This document shows positions 1 to 12,130 of a DNA stretch of 64,000 bases, piece by piece. The notes under the pieces were generated by a model. That model made no database searches and was not told the DNA's origin. It saw only the letters and a list, made by a program, of their open reading frames with translations. The DNA comes from Petrolisthes cinctipes. Its lineage: Eukaryota; Arthropoda; Malacostraca; Decapoda; Porcellanidae. Position 1 is the stretch's first letter. Each line of letters starts with the position of its first letter. Position numbers and translations under genes: made by a program. The stretch is from NCBI GenBank assembly GCA_033782935.1, contig JAWQEG010000292.1, positions 1,050,001 to 1,114,000 of the forward strand, in the 5' to 3' direction.

Positions 1-2142
1 TATTTTCAAAATATAGGCTAAAAACATGCTAAAAATCGACATTTTAGGTGCCAAAAAATCGATATCTCAAATTCAGTACCAAAACACCCGAAAATTCGAT
101 ATTTAGAGGTCCCAGAAGGTATCTGTACATGCCTATTCCGTGTTAGAGTATTTTCAAAATACAGGCCAAAAACATACTGAAAATCGATCTTTTAGGTGCC
201 CAAAAGTCGATATGTGCATGCATCTTCTGTACCCGTTTATATCTCAAATTCTGGCTCAAAACACCCGAAAATTCGATATTTTGGGGTCCCAGAAGCGATC
301 TGTACATGCCTACTCCGTGTTAGAGTATTTTCATAATTCAGGCCCAAAACATGCTGAAAATCGATATTTTTGGTGCCCAAAGTCAATATGTGCATGTATC
401 TTCTGTACCCGTTTATATCTCAAATTCAGGCTCAAAACACCCGAAAATTCAATATTTTGGGGTCCCAGAAGCAATCTGTACATGCCTACTCAGTGCTAGA
501 ATATTTTCAAAATATAGGCTAAAAACATGCTAAAAATCGATCTTTTAGGTGCCAAAAAATCGATATCTCAAATTCAGTCCCAAAACACCCGAAAATTCGA
601 TATTTAGGGGTCCCAGAAGCGGTCTGTACATGCCTACTCCGTGTTAGAGTATTTTCAACATACAGGCCAAAAACATACTGAAAATCGATCTTTTAGGTGC
701 ACAAAAGTCGATATGTGCATGCATCTTCAGTACCCGTTTATATCTCAAATTCAGGCTCAAAACACACGAAAATTCAATATTTTGGGGTCCCAGAAGCAAT
801 CTGTACATGCCTACTTAGTGTTTGAGTATTTTCAAAATACAGGCTCAAAACATGCTGAAAATCGATATTTTAGATGCCTAAAGTCAATATGTGCATGTAT
901 CTTCTGTACCCGTTTATATCTCAAATTCAGGCTCAAAACACCCGAAAATTCAATATTTTGGGGTCCCAGAAGCAATCTGTGCATGCCTACACAGTGCTAG
1001 AATATTTTCAAAATATAGGCTAAAAACATGCTAAAAATCGACATTTTAGGTGCCAAAAAATCGATATCTCAAATTCAGTCCCAAAACACCCGAAAATTCG
1101 ATATTTAGGGGTCCCAGAAGCGATCTGTACATGCCTACTCCGTGTTAGAGTATTTTCAAAATACATGCTCAAAACATACTGAAAATCGATCTTTTAGGTG
1201 CACAAAAGTCGATATGTGCATGCATCTTCAGTACCCGTTTATATCTCAAATTCAGGCTCAAAACACCCGAAAATTCGATATTTTGGGGTCCCAGAAGCAA
1301 TCTGTACATGCCTACTCCGTGTTAGAGTATTTTCAAAATTCAGGCCCAAAACATGCTGAAAATCGATATTTTTGGTGCCCAAAGTCAATATGTGCATGTA
1401 TCTTCTGTACCCGTTTATATCTCAAATTCAGGCTCAAAACACCCGAAAATTCAATATTTTGGGGTCCCAGAAGCAATCTGTACATGCCTACTCAGTGCTA
1501 GAATATTTTCAAAATATAGGCTAAAAACATGCTAAAAATCGATCTTTTAGGTGCCAAAAAGTCGATATCTCAAATTCAGTCCCAAAACACCCGAAAATTC
1601 GATATTTAGGGGTCCCAGAAGCGATCTGTACATGCCTACTCCGTGTTAGAGTATTTTCAAAATACATGCTCAAAACATACTGAAAATCGATCTTTTAGGT
1701 GCCCAAAAGTCGATATGTGCATGCATCTTCAGTACCCGTTTATATCTCAAATTCAGGCTCAAAACACCCGAAAATTCAATATTTTGGGGTCCCAGAAGCA
1801 ATCTGTACATGCCTACTCAGTGTTAGAGTATTTTCAAAATACAGGCCCAAAACATGCTGAAAATCGATATTTTAGATGCCCAAAGTCAATATGTGCATGT
1901 ATCTTCTGTACCCGTTTATATCTCAAATTCAGGCTCAAAACACCCGAAAATTCAATATTTTGGGGTCCCAGAAGCAATCTGTACATGCCTACACAGTGCT
2001 AGAATGATTTCAAAATATAGGCTAAAAACATGCTAAAAATCGACATTTTAGGTGCCAAAAATCGATATCTCAAATTCAGTCCCAAAACACCCGAAAATTC
2101 GATATTTAGAGGTCCCAGAAGGTATCTGTACATGCCTACTCC
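1..2142 (+). repeat. Array segment 1: C1 end plus four trimers
   Basis: Monomer starts: partial C1 to 139; 140 A1, 317 B1, 493 C2; 641 A1/A2 chimera, 818 B2, 994 C1/C2 chimera; 1142 A2, 1319 B1, 1495 C2; 1643 A2, 1820 B2, 1996 C1 (147 bp). The 641 monomer starts like A1 (caggccaaaaac) and switches to A2 at gtgcacaaaa. Trimers are mostly 501 bp, but the A1/A2 alternation is imperfect, with two A2 trimers in succession at 1142 and 1643. Confidence 0.9.
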
Positions 2143-5100
2143 GTGTTAGAGTATTTTCAAAGTACAGGCCAAAAACATACTGAAAATCGATCTTTTAGGT
2201 GGCCAAAAGTCGATATGTGCATTCATCTTCTGTACCCGTTTATATCTCAAATTCTGGCCCTAAACACCCGAAAATTAATATTTTGGGGTCCCAGAAGCAA
2301 TCTGTACAGTGCTAGAATATTTTCAAAATATAAGCTAAAAACATGCTATAAATCGATATTTTAGGTGCCAAAAAGTCGATATCTCAAATTCAGTTCCAAA
2401 ACACCAGAAAATTCGATATTTAGGGTCCCTAGAAGCGATCTGTACATGCCTACTCCGTGTTAGAGTATTCTCAAAAAACATGCTCAAAACATACTGAAAA
2501 TCGATCTTTTAGGTGCACAAAAGTCGATATGTGCATGCATCTTCAGTACCCGTTTATATCTCAAATTCAGGCTCAAAACACCCGAAAATTCAATATTTTG
2601 GGGTCCCAGAAGCAATCTGTACATGCCTACTCAGTGTTAGAGTATTTTCAAAATACAGGCCCAAAACATGCTGAAAATCGATATTTTAGATACCGAAAGT
2701 CAATATGTGCATGTATCTTCTGTACCCGTTTATATCTCAAATTCTGGCCCTAAACACCCGAAAATTCGATATTTTGGGGTCCCAGAAGCGATCTGTACAT
2801 GCCTACTCCGTGTTAGAGTATTTTCAAAATTCAGGCCCAAAACATGCTGAAAATCGATATTTTTGGTGCCCAAAGTCAATATGTGCATGTATCTTCTGTA
2901 CCCGTTTATATCTCAAATTCAGGCTCAAAACACCCGAAAATTCAATATTTTGGGGTCCCAGAAGCAATCTGTACATGCCTACTCACTGCTAGAATATTTT
3001 CAAAATATAGGCTAAAAATATGCTAAAAATCGATCATTTAGGTGCCAAAAAGTCGATATCTTAAATTCAGTCCCAAAACACCCGAAAATTCGATATTAAG
3101 GGGTTCCAGAAGCGATCTGTACATGCCTACTCCGTGTTAGAGTATTTTCAAAATGCATGATCAAAACATACTGAAAATCGATCTTTTAGGTGCACAAAAG
3201 TCGATATGTGCATGCATCTTCAGTACCCGTTTATATCTCAAATTCAGGCTCAAAACACCCGAAAATTCAATATTTTGGGGTCCCAGAAGCAATCTGTACA
3301 TGCCTACTCAGTGTTAGAGTATTTTCAAAATACAGGCCCAAAACTTGCTGAAAATCGATATTTTAGATGCCCAAAGTCAATATGTGCATGTATCTTCTGT
3401 ACCCGTTTATATCTCAAATTCAGGCTCAAAACACCTAAAAATTCAATATTTTGGGGTCCCAGAAGCAATCTGTACATGCCTACACAGTGCTAGAATATTT
3501 TCAAAATATAGGCTAAAATTTAACATGCTGAAAATCGATATTTTAGGTGCCAAAAAATCGATATCTCAAATTCAGTCCCAAAACACCCGAAAATTCGATA
3601 TTTAGAGGTCCCAGAAGGTATCTCTACATGCCTACTCCGTGTTAGAGTATTTTCAAAATACAGGCCAAAAACATACTGAAAATCGATCTTTCTGGTGCCC
3701 AAAAGTCGATATGTGCATGCATCTTCTGTATCCGTTTATATCTCAAATTCTGGCCCTAAACACCCGAAAATTCGATATTTTGGGGTCCCAGAAGCGATTT
3801 GTACATGCCTACTCCGTGTTAGAGTATTTTCAAAATTCAGGCCCAAAACATGCTGAAAATCGATATTTTTGGTGCCAAAAGTCAATATGTGCATGTATCT
3901 TCTGTACCCGTTTATATCTCAAATTCAGGCTCAAAACACCCGAAAATTCAATATTTTGGGGTCCCAGAAGCAATCTGTACATGCCTACTCAGTGCTAGAA
4001 TATTTACAAAATATAGGCTAAAAACATGCTAAAAATCGATCTTTCAGGTGCCAAAAAGTCGATATCTCAAATTCAGTCGCAAAACACCCGAAAATTCGAT
4101 ATTTAGGGGTCCCAGAAGCGATCTGTACATGCCTACTCCTTGTTAGAGTATTTTCAAAATACATGCTCAAAACATACTGAAAATCGATCTTTTAGGTGCA
4201 CAAAAGTCGATATGTGCATGCACCTTCAGTACCCGTTTATATCTCAAATTCAGGCTCAAAACACCAGAAAATTCAATATTTTGGGGTCCCAGAAGCAATC
4301 TGTACATGCCTACTCAGTGTTAGAGTATTTTCAAAATACAGGCCCAAAACATGCTGAAAATCGATATTTTAGATGCCCAAAGTCAATATGTGCATGTATC
4401 TTCTGTACCCGTTTATATCTCAAATTCAGGCTCAAAACACCCGAAAATTCAATATTTTGGGGTCCCAGAAGCAATCTGTACAGTGCTAGAATATTTTCAA
4501 AATATAAGCTAAAAACATGCTATAAATCGATATTTTAGGTGCCAAAAAGTCGATATCTCAAATTCAGTTCCAAAACACCAGAAAATTCGATATTTAGGGG
4601 CCCCAGAAGCGATCTGTACATGCCTACTCCGTGTTAGAGTATTCTCAAAAAACATGCTCAAAACATACTGAAAATCGATCTTTTAGGTGCACAAAAGTCG
4701 ATATGTGCATGCATCTTCAGTACCCGTTTATATCTCAAATTCAGGCTCAAAACACCCGAAAATTCAATATTTTGGGGTCCCAGAAGCAATCTGTACATGC
4801 CTACTCCTTGTTAGAGTATTTTCAAAATACATGCTCAAAACATACTGAAAATCGATCTTTTAGGTGCACAAAAGTCGATATGTGCATGCATCCACAGTAC
4901 CCGTTTATATCTCAAATTCAGGCTCAAAACACCCGAAAATTCAATATTTTGGGGTCCCAGAAGCAATCTGTACATGCCTACTCAGTGTTAGAGTATTTTC
5001 AAAATACAGGCCCAAAACATGCTGAAAATCGACATTTTAGGTGCCAAAAAATCGATATCTCAAATTCAGTCCCAAAACACCCGAAAATTCGATATTTAGA

Positions 5101-5244
5101 GGTCCCAGAAGGTATCTGTACATGCCTACTCCTTGTTAGAGTATTTTCAAAATATAGGCCAAAAACATACTGAAAATCGATCTTTTAGGTGCCCAAAAGT
5201 CGATATGTGCATGCATCTTCTGTAACCGTTTATATCTCAAATTC
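2087..5244 (+). repeat. Segmental duplication D1, copy 1 (offset 4,493 bp)
   Basis: Matches 6580-9737 almost perfectly. By eye I see four substitutions, at 2161, 2732, 3799 and 4005 (partners 6654, 7225, 8292 and 8498). The left limit is a cccaaaac/cccataac difference near 2086. The right limit is an attcagg/attctgg difference at 5245. Rare features inside both copies include the 166-bp monomers, the 152-bp C1 and the B2/C1 fusion. Confidence 0.9.
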
Positions 5245-5457
5245 AGGCTCAAAACACCCGAAAATTCAATATTTTGGGGTCCCAGAAGCAATCTGTACAT
5301 GCCTACTCAGTGCTAGAATATTTACAAAATATAGGCTAAAAACATGCTAAAAATCGATATTATAGGTGCCAAAAAATCGATATCTCAAATTCAGTCCCAT
5401 AACACCCGAAAATTCGATATTTAGAGGTCCCAGAAGGTATCTGTACATGCCTACTCC
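2143..5457 (+). repeat. Array segment 2: rearranged trimers, first copy of a 3.2-kb duplication
   Basis: Monomer starts: 2143 A1 (166 bp, B skipped), 2309 C2 variant (ctataaatcg); 2457 A2 variant (tattctcaaaaaacatgc), 2634 B2/A1 chimera, 2810 B1, 2986 C2; 3134 A2, 3311 B2, 3487 C1 (152 bp, aaaatttaacatg insertion); 3639 A1, 3816 B1, 3992 C2; 4140 A2, 4317 B2 (166 bp), 4483 C2 variant; 4631 A2 variant, 4808 A2, 4985 B2/C1 fusion (148 bp); 5133 A1, 5310 C1 variant (gatattatagg). The combination of skipped, fused and chimeric monomers recurs at 6636-9802. Confidence 0.9.
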
Positions 5458-6635
5458 GTGTTAGAGTATTTTAAAAATACAGGCCAAAAACATACTGAAA
5501 ATCGATCTTTTAGGTGCCCAAAAGTCGATATGTGCATTCATCTTCTGTACCCGTTTATATCTCAAATTCTGTATCTAAACACCCGAAAATTCGATATTTT
5601 GGGGCCCCATAAGCGATCTGTACATGCCTACTCCGTGTTAGAGTATTTTCAAAATTCAGGCCCAAAACATGCTGAAAATCGATATTTTTGGTGCCGAAAG
5701 TCAATATGTGATTGTATCTTCTGTACCCGTTTATATCTCAAATTCAGGCTCAAAACACCCGAAAATTCAATATTTTGGGGTCATAGAAGCAATCTGTACA
5801 TGCCTAATCAGTGCTAGAATATTTTCAATATATAGGCTAAAAACATGCTAAAAATCGATCTTTTAGGTGCCAAAAAGTCGATATCTCAAATTCAGTCCCA
5901 AAACACCCGAAAATTCGATATTTAGGGGTCCCAGAAGCGATCTGTACATGCCTACTCCGTGTTAGAGTATTTTCAAAATACATGCTCGAAACATACTGAA
6001 AATCGATCTTTTAGGTGCACAAAAGTCGATATGTGCATGCATCTTCAGTACCCGTTTATATCTCAAATTCAGGCTCAAAACACCCGAAAATTCAATATTT
6101 TGGGGTCCCAGAAGCAATCTGTACATGCCTACTCAGTGTTAGAGTATTTTCAAAATATAGGCCCAAAACAAGCTGAAAATCGATATTTTAGATGCCCAAA
6201 GTCAATATGTGCATGTATCTTCTGTACCCGTTTATATCTCAAATTCAGGCTCAAAACACCCGAAAATTCAATATTTTGGGGTCCCAGAAGCAATCTGTAC
6301 ATGCCTACTCAGTGTTAGAGTATTTTCAAAATTCAGGCCCAAAACATGCTGATAATCGATAGTTTTGGTGCCCAAAGTCAATATGTGCATGTATCTTCTG
6401 TACCCGTTTATATCTCAAATTCAGGCTCAAAACACCCGAAAATTCAATATTTTGGGGTCCCAGAAGCAATCTGTACATGCCTACTCAGTGCTAGAATATT
6501 TTCAAAATATAGGCTAAAAACATGCTAAAAATCGATATTATAGGTGCCAAAAAATCGATATCTCAAATTCAGTCCCATAACACCCGAAAATTCGATATTT
6601 AGAGGTCCCAGAAGGTATCTGTACATGCCTACTCC
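5458..6635 (+). repeat. Array segment 3: A1-B1-C2-A2-B2-B1-C1v
   Basis: Monomer starts: 5458 A1, 5635 B1, 5811 C2, 5959 A2, 6136 B2, 6312 B1 (gctgataatcgatag variant), 6488 C1 variant with cccataacaccc. A C monomer is missing between 6136 and 6312, so B2 runs straight into B1. The private variants tctgtatctaaac, gggccccataagcg and ggtcatagaag in the 5458 trimer recur at 10127 (offset 4,669) and, with one change, at 14153. Confidence 0.9.
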
Positions 6636-9600
6636 GTGTTAGAGTATTTTCAAAATACAGGCCAAAAACATACTGAAAATCGATCTTTTAGGTGGCCAAA
6701 AGTCGATATGTGCATTCATCTTCTGTACCCGTTTATATCTCAAATTCTGGCCCTAAACACCCGAAAATTAATATTTTGGGGTCCCAGAAGCAATCTGTAC
6801 AGTGCTAGAATATTTTCAAAATATAAGCTAAAAACATGCTATAAATCGATATTTTAGGTGCCAAAAAGTCGATATCTCAAATTCAGTTCCAAAACACCAG
6901 AAAATTCGATATTTAGGGTCCCTAGAAGCGATCTGTACATGCCTACTCCGTGTTAGAGTATTCTCAAAAAACATGCTCAAAACATACTGAAAATCGATCT
7001 TTTAGGTGCACAAAAGTCGATATGTGCATGCATCTTCAGTACCCGTTTATATCTCAAATTCAGGCTCAAAACACCCGAAAATTCAATATTTTGGGGTCCC
7101 AGAAGCAATCTGTACATGCCTACTCAGTGTTAGAGTATTTTCAAAATACAGGCCCAAAACATGCTGAAAATCGATATTTTAGATACCGAAAGTCAATATG
7201 TGCATGTATCTTCTGTACCCGTATATATCTCAAATTCTGGCCCTAAACACCCGAAAATTCGATATTTTGGGGTCCCAGAAGCGATCTGTACATGCCTACT
7301 CCGTGTTAGAGTATTTTCAAAATTCAGGCCCAAAACATGCTGAAAATCGATATTTTTGGTGCCCAAAGTCAATATGTGCATGTATCTTCTGTACCCGTTT
7401 ATATCTCAAATTCAGGCTCAAAACACCCGAAAATTCAATATTTTGGGGTCCCAGAAGCAATCTGTACATGCCTACTCACTGCTAGAATATTTTCAAAATA
7501 TAGGCTAAAAATATGCTAAAAATCGATCATTTAGGTGCCAAAAAGTCGATATCTTAAATTCAGTCCCAAAACACCCGAAAATTCGATATTAAGGGGTTCC
7601 AGAAGCGATCTGTACATGCCTACTCCGTGTTAGAGTATTTTCAAAATGCATGATCAAAACATACTGAAAATCGATCTTTTAGGTGCACAAAAGTCGATAT
7701 GTGCATGCATCTTCAGTACCCGTTTATATCTCAAATTCAGGCTCAAAACACCCGAAAATTCAATATTTTGGGGTCCCAGAAGCAATCTGTACATGCCTAC
7801 TCAGTGTTAGAGTATTTTCAAAATACAGGCCCAAAACTTGCTGAAAATCGATATTTTAGATGCCCAAAGTCAATATGTGCATGTATCTTCTGTACCCGTT
7901 TATATCTCAAATTCAGGCTCAAAACACCTAAAAATTCAATATTTTGGGGTCCCAGAAGCAATCTGTACATGCCTACACAGTGCTAGAATATTTTCAAAAT
8001 ATAGGCTAAAATTTAACATGCTGAAAATCGATATTTTAGGTGCCAAAAAATCGATATCTCAAATTCAGTCCCAAAACACCCGAAAATTCGATATTTAGAG
8101 GTCCCAGAAGGTATCTCTACATGCCTACTCCGTGTTAGAGTATTTTCAAAATACAGGCCAAAAACATACTGAAAATCGATCTTTCTGGTGCCCAAAAGTC
8201 GATATGTGCATGCATCTTCTGTATCCGTTTATATCTCAAATTCTGGCCCTAAACACCCGAAAATTCGATATTTTGGGGTCCCAGAAGCGATCTGTACATG
8301 CCTACTCCGTGTTAGAGTATTTTCAAAATTCAGGCCCAAAACATGCTGAAAATCGATATTTTTGGTGCCAAAAGTCAATATGTGCATGTATCTTCTGTAC
8401 CCGTTTATATCTCAAATTCAGGCTCAAAACACCCGAAAATTCAATATTTTGGGGTCCCAGAAGCAATCTGTACATGCCTACTCAGTGCTAGAATATTTTC
8501 AAAATATAGGCTAAAAACATGCTAAAAATCGATCTTTCAGGTGCCAAAAAGTCGATATCTCAAATTCAGTCGCAAAACACCCGAAAATTCGATATTTAGG
8601 GGTCCCAGAAGCGATCTGTACATGCCTACTCCTTGTTAGAGTATTTTCAAAATACATGCTCAAAACATACTGAAAATCGATCTTTTAGGTGCACAAAAGT
8701 CGATATGTGCATGCACCTTCAGTACCCGTTTATATCTCAAATTCAGGCTCAAAACACCAGAAAATTCAATATTTTGGGGTCCCAGAAGCAATCTGTACAT
8801 GCCTACTCAGTGTTAGAGTATTTTCAAAATACAGGCCCAAAACATGCTGAAAATCGATATTTTAGATGCCCAAAGTCAATATGTGCATGTATCTTCTGTA
8901 CCCGTTTATATCTCAAATTCAGGCTCAAAACACCCGAAAATTCAATATTTTGGGGTCCCAGAAGCAATCTGTACAGTGCTAGAATATTTTCAAAATATAA
9001 GCTAAAAACATGCTATAAATCGATATTTTAGGTGCCAAAAAGTCGATATCTCAAATTCAGTTCCAAAACACCAGAAAATTCGATATTTAGGGGCCCCAGA
9101 AGCGATCTGTACATGCCTACTCCGTGTTAGAGTATTCTCAAAAAACATGCTCAAAACATACTGAAAATCGATCTTTTAGGTGCACAAAAGTCGATATGTG
9201 CATGCATCTTCAGTACCCGTTTATATCTCAAATTCAGGCTCAAAACACCCGAAAATTCAATATTTTGGGGTCCCAGAAGCAATCTGTACATGCCTACTCC
9301 TTGTTAGAGTATTTTCAAAATACATGCTCAAAACATACTGAAAATCGATCTTTTAGGTGCACAAAAGTCGATATGTGCATGCATCCACAGTACCCGTTTA
9401 TATCTCAAATTCAGGCTCAAAACACCCGAAAATTCAATATTTTGGGGTCCCAGAAGCAATCTGTACATGCCTACTCAGTGTTAGAGTATTTTCAAAATAC
9501 AGGCCCAAAACATGCTGAAAATCGACATTTTAGGTGCCAAAAAATCGATATCTCAAATTCAGTCCCAAAACACCCGAAAATTCGATATTTAGAGGTCCCA

Positions 9601-9737
9601 GAAGGTATCTGTACATGCCTACTCCTTGTTAGAGTATTTTCAAAATATAGGCCAAAAACATACTGAAAATCGATCTTTTAGGTGCCCAAAAGTCGATATG
9701 TGCATGCATCTTCTGTAACCGTTTATATCTCAAATTC
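6580..9737 (+). repeat. Segmental duplication D1, copy 2
   Basis: Partner of 2087-5244. Together with the intervening 1.3 kb, the 4,493-bp repeat unit spans 27 monomers. Its length is exactly the sum of the listed monomer lengths, so the exchange was in register. The few differences suggest a recent event relative to monomer divergence. Confidence 0.9.
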
Positions 9738-9802
9738 TGGCCCTAAACACCCGAAAATTCGATATTTTGGGGTCCCAGAAGCGATCTGTACATGCCTACT
9801 CC
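6636..9802 (+). repeat. Array segment 4: second copy of rearranged trimers
   Basis: Monomer starts: 6636 A1 (166), 6802 C2v; 6950 A2v, 7127 B2/A1 chimera, 7303 B1, 7479 C2; 7627 A2, 7804 B2, 7980 C1 (152); 8132 A1, 8309 B1, 8485 C2; 8633 A2, 8810 B2 (166), 8976 C2v; 9124 A2v, 9301 A2, 9478 B2/C1 fusion; 9626 A1. It follows segment 2 monomer for monomer. It departs inside the last A1, which here continues with ctggccctaaac. Confidence 0.9.
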
Positions 9803-11960
9803 GTGCTAGAGTATTTTCAAAATTCAGGCCCAAAACATGCTGATAATCGATAGTTTTGGTGCCCAAAGTCAATATGTGCATGTATCTTCTGTACCCGTTT
9901 ATATCTCAAATTCAGGCTCAAAACACCCGAAAATTCAATATTTTGGGGTCCCAGAAGCAATCTGTACATGCCTACTCAGTGCTAGAATATTTTCAAAATA
10001 TAGGCTAAAAACATGCTAAAAATCGATATTATAGGTGCCAAAAAATCGATATCTCAAATTCAGTCCCATAACACACGAAAATTCGATATTTAGAGGTCCC
10101 AGAAGGTATCTGTACATGCCTACTCCGTGTTAGAGTATTTTCAAAATACAGGCCAAAAACATACTGAAAATCGATCTTTTAGGTGCCCAAAAGTCGATAT
10201 GTGCATTCATCTTCTGTACCCGTTTATATCTCAAATTCTGTATCTAAACACCCGAAAATTCGATATTTTGGGGCCCCATAAGCGATCTGTACATGCCTAC
10301 TCCGTGTTAGAGTATTTTCAAAATTCAGGCCCAAAACATGCTGAAAATCGATATTTTTGGTGCCGAAAGTCAATATGTGATTGTATCTTCTGTACCCGTT
10401 TATATCTCAAGTTCAGGCTCAAAACACCCGAAAATTCAATATTTTGGGGTCATAGAAGCAATCTGTACATGCCTAATCAGTGCTAGAATATTTTCAATAT
10501 ATAGGCTAAAAACATGCTAAAAATTGATCTTTTAGGTGCCAAAAAGTCGATATCTCAAATTCAGTCCCAAAACACCCGAAAATTCGATATTTAGGGGTCC
10601 CAGAAGCGATCTGTACATGCCTACTCCGTGTTAGAGTATTTTCAAAATACATGCTCGAAACATACTGAAAATCGATCTTTTAGTTGCACAAAAGTCGATA
10701 TGTGCATGCATCTTCAGTACCCGTTTATATCTCAAATTCAGGCTCAAAACACCCGAAAATTCAATATTTTGGGGTCCCAGAAGCAATCTGTACATGCCTA
10801 CTCAGTGTTAGAGTATTTTCAAAATATAGGCCCAAAACAAGCTGAAAATCGATATTTTAGATGCCCAAAGTCAATATGTGCATGTATCTTCTGTACCCGT
10901 TTATATCTCAAATTCAGGCTCAAAACACCCGAAAATTCAATATTTTGGGGTCCCAGAAGCAATCTGTACATGCCTACACAGTGCTAGAATATTTTCAAAA
11001 TATAGGATAAAAACATGCTAAAAATCGACATTTTAGGTGCCAAAAAATTGATATCTCATATTCAGTCCCAAAACACCCGAAAATTCGATATTTAGAGGTC
11101 CCAGAAGGTATCTGTACATGCCTACTCCTTGTTAGAGTATTTTGAACATACAGGCCAAAAACATACTGAAAATCGATCTTTCAGGTGCCCAAAAGTCGAT
11201 ATGTGCATGCATCTTCTGTACCCGTTTATATCTCAAATTCTGGCCCTAAACACCCGAAAATTTGATATTTTGGGGTCCCAGAAGCGATCTGTACATGCTT
11301 ACTCCGTGTTAGAGTATTTTCAAAATTCAGGCCCAAAACTTGCTGAAAATCGATATTTTTGGTGCCCAAAGTCAATATGTGCATGTATCTTCTGTACCCG
11401 TTTATATCTCAAATTCAGGCTCAAAACACCCGAAAATTCAATATTTTGGGGTCCCAGAAGCAATCTGTACATGCCTACTCAGTGCTAGAATATTTTCAAA
11501 ATATAGGCTAAAAACATGCTAAAAATCGATCTTTTAGGTGCCAAAAAGTCGATATCTCAAATTCAGTCCCAAAACACCCGAAAATTCGATATTTAGGGGT
11601 CCCAGAAGCGATCTGTACATGCCTACTCCGTGTTAGAGTATTTTCAAAATACATGCTCAAAACATACTGAAAATCGATCTTTTAGGTGCACAAAAGTCGA
11701 TATGTGCATGCATCTTCAGTACCCGTTTATATCTCAAATTGAGGCTCAAAACACCCGAAAATTCAATATTTTGGGGTCCCAGAAGCAATCTGTACATGCC
11801 TACTCAGTGTTAGAGTATTTTCAAAATACAGGCCCAAAACATGCTGAAAATCGATATTTTAGATGCCCAAAGTCAATATGTGCATGTATCTTCTGTACCC
11901 GTTTATATAACAAATTCAGGCTCAAAATACCCGAAAATTCAATATTTTGGGGTCCCAGAA
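9521..11960 (+). repeat. Segmental duplication D2, copy 1 (offset 4,026 bp)
   Basis: Aligns with 13547-15986 at a constant 4,026-bp offset (9803/13829, 10127/14153, 10628/14654, 11129/15155, 11630/15656). Shared rare variants include gtaaccgttt, gataatcgatag, gggccccataagcg, aggtcatagaag, cttttagttgcac and ttttgaacat. It overlaps the end of D1 copy 2, so the 9.5-9.7 kb stretch takes part in two different duplications. Limits are by eye, within some tens of bases. Confidence 0.85.
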
Positions 11961-12130
11961 GCAATCTGTACATGCCTACACAGTGCTAGAATATTTTCAA
12001 AATATAGGCTAAAAACATGCTAAAAATCGACATTTTAGGTGCCAAAAAATTGATATCTCAAATTCAGTCCCAAAACACCCGAAAATTCGATATTTAGAGG
12101 TCCCAGAAGGTATCTGTACATGCCTACTCC
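9803..12130 (+). repeat. Array segment 5: B1-C1v plus two canonical HORs
   Basis: Monomer starts: 9803 B1 (gataatcgatag variant), 9979 C1v; 10127 A1, 10304 B1, 10480 C2, 10628 A2, 10805 B2, 10981 C1; 11129 A1, 11306 B1, 11482 C2, 11630 A2, 11807 B2, 11983 C1. The two HORs at 10127 and 11129 are exactly 1,002 bp each. The A1 at 11129 carries ttttgaacatacagg, shared only with 12131 and 15155. Confidence 0.92.

Noticed and set aside
4631..5173. Plus-strand open frames of 60-180 codons, repeated dozens of times (for example 140-499 and 34942-35460), with Cys-containing stretches that look a little like metal-binding motifs.
   Set aside because: They follow the repeat phase: 501 and 177 are multiples of 3, so the same frame reopens in each trimer and stops in C. 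Most begin with GTG inside the repeat, different frames over the same DNA are equally open, and copies differ without regard to codon position. Nothing suggests a protein.
7193..7381. Minus-strand open frames of about 60-78 codons (also near 3520, 8013, 20253 and 23414).
   Set aside because: Reverse-strand shadows of the same repeat; they appear wherever local substitutions remove a stop and have no separate support.
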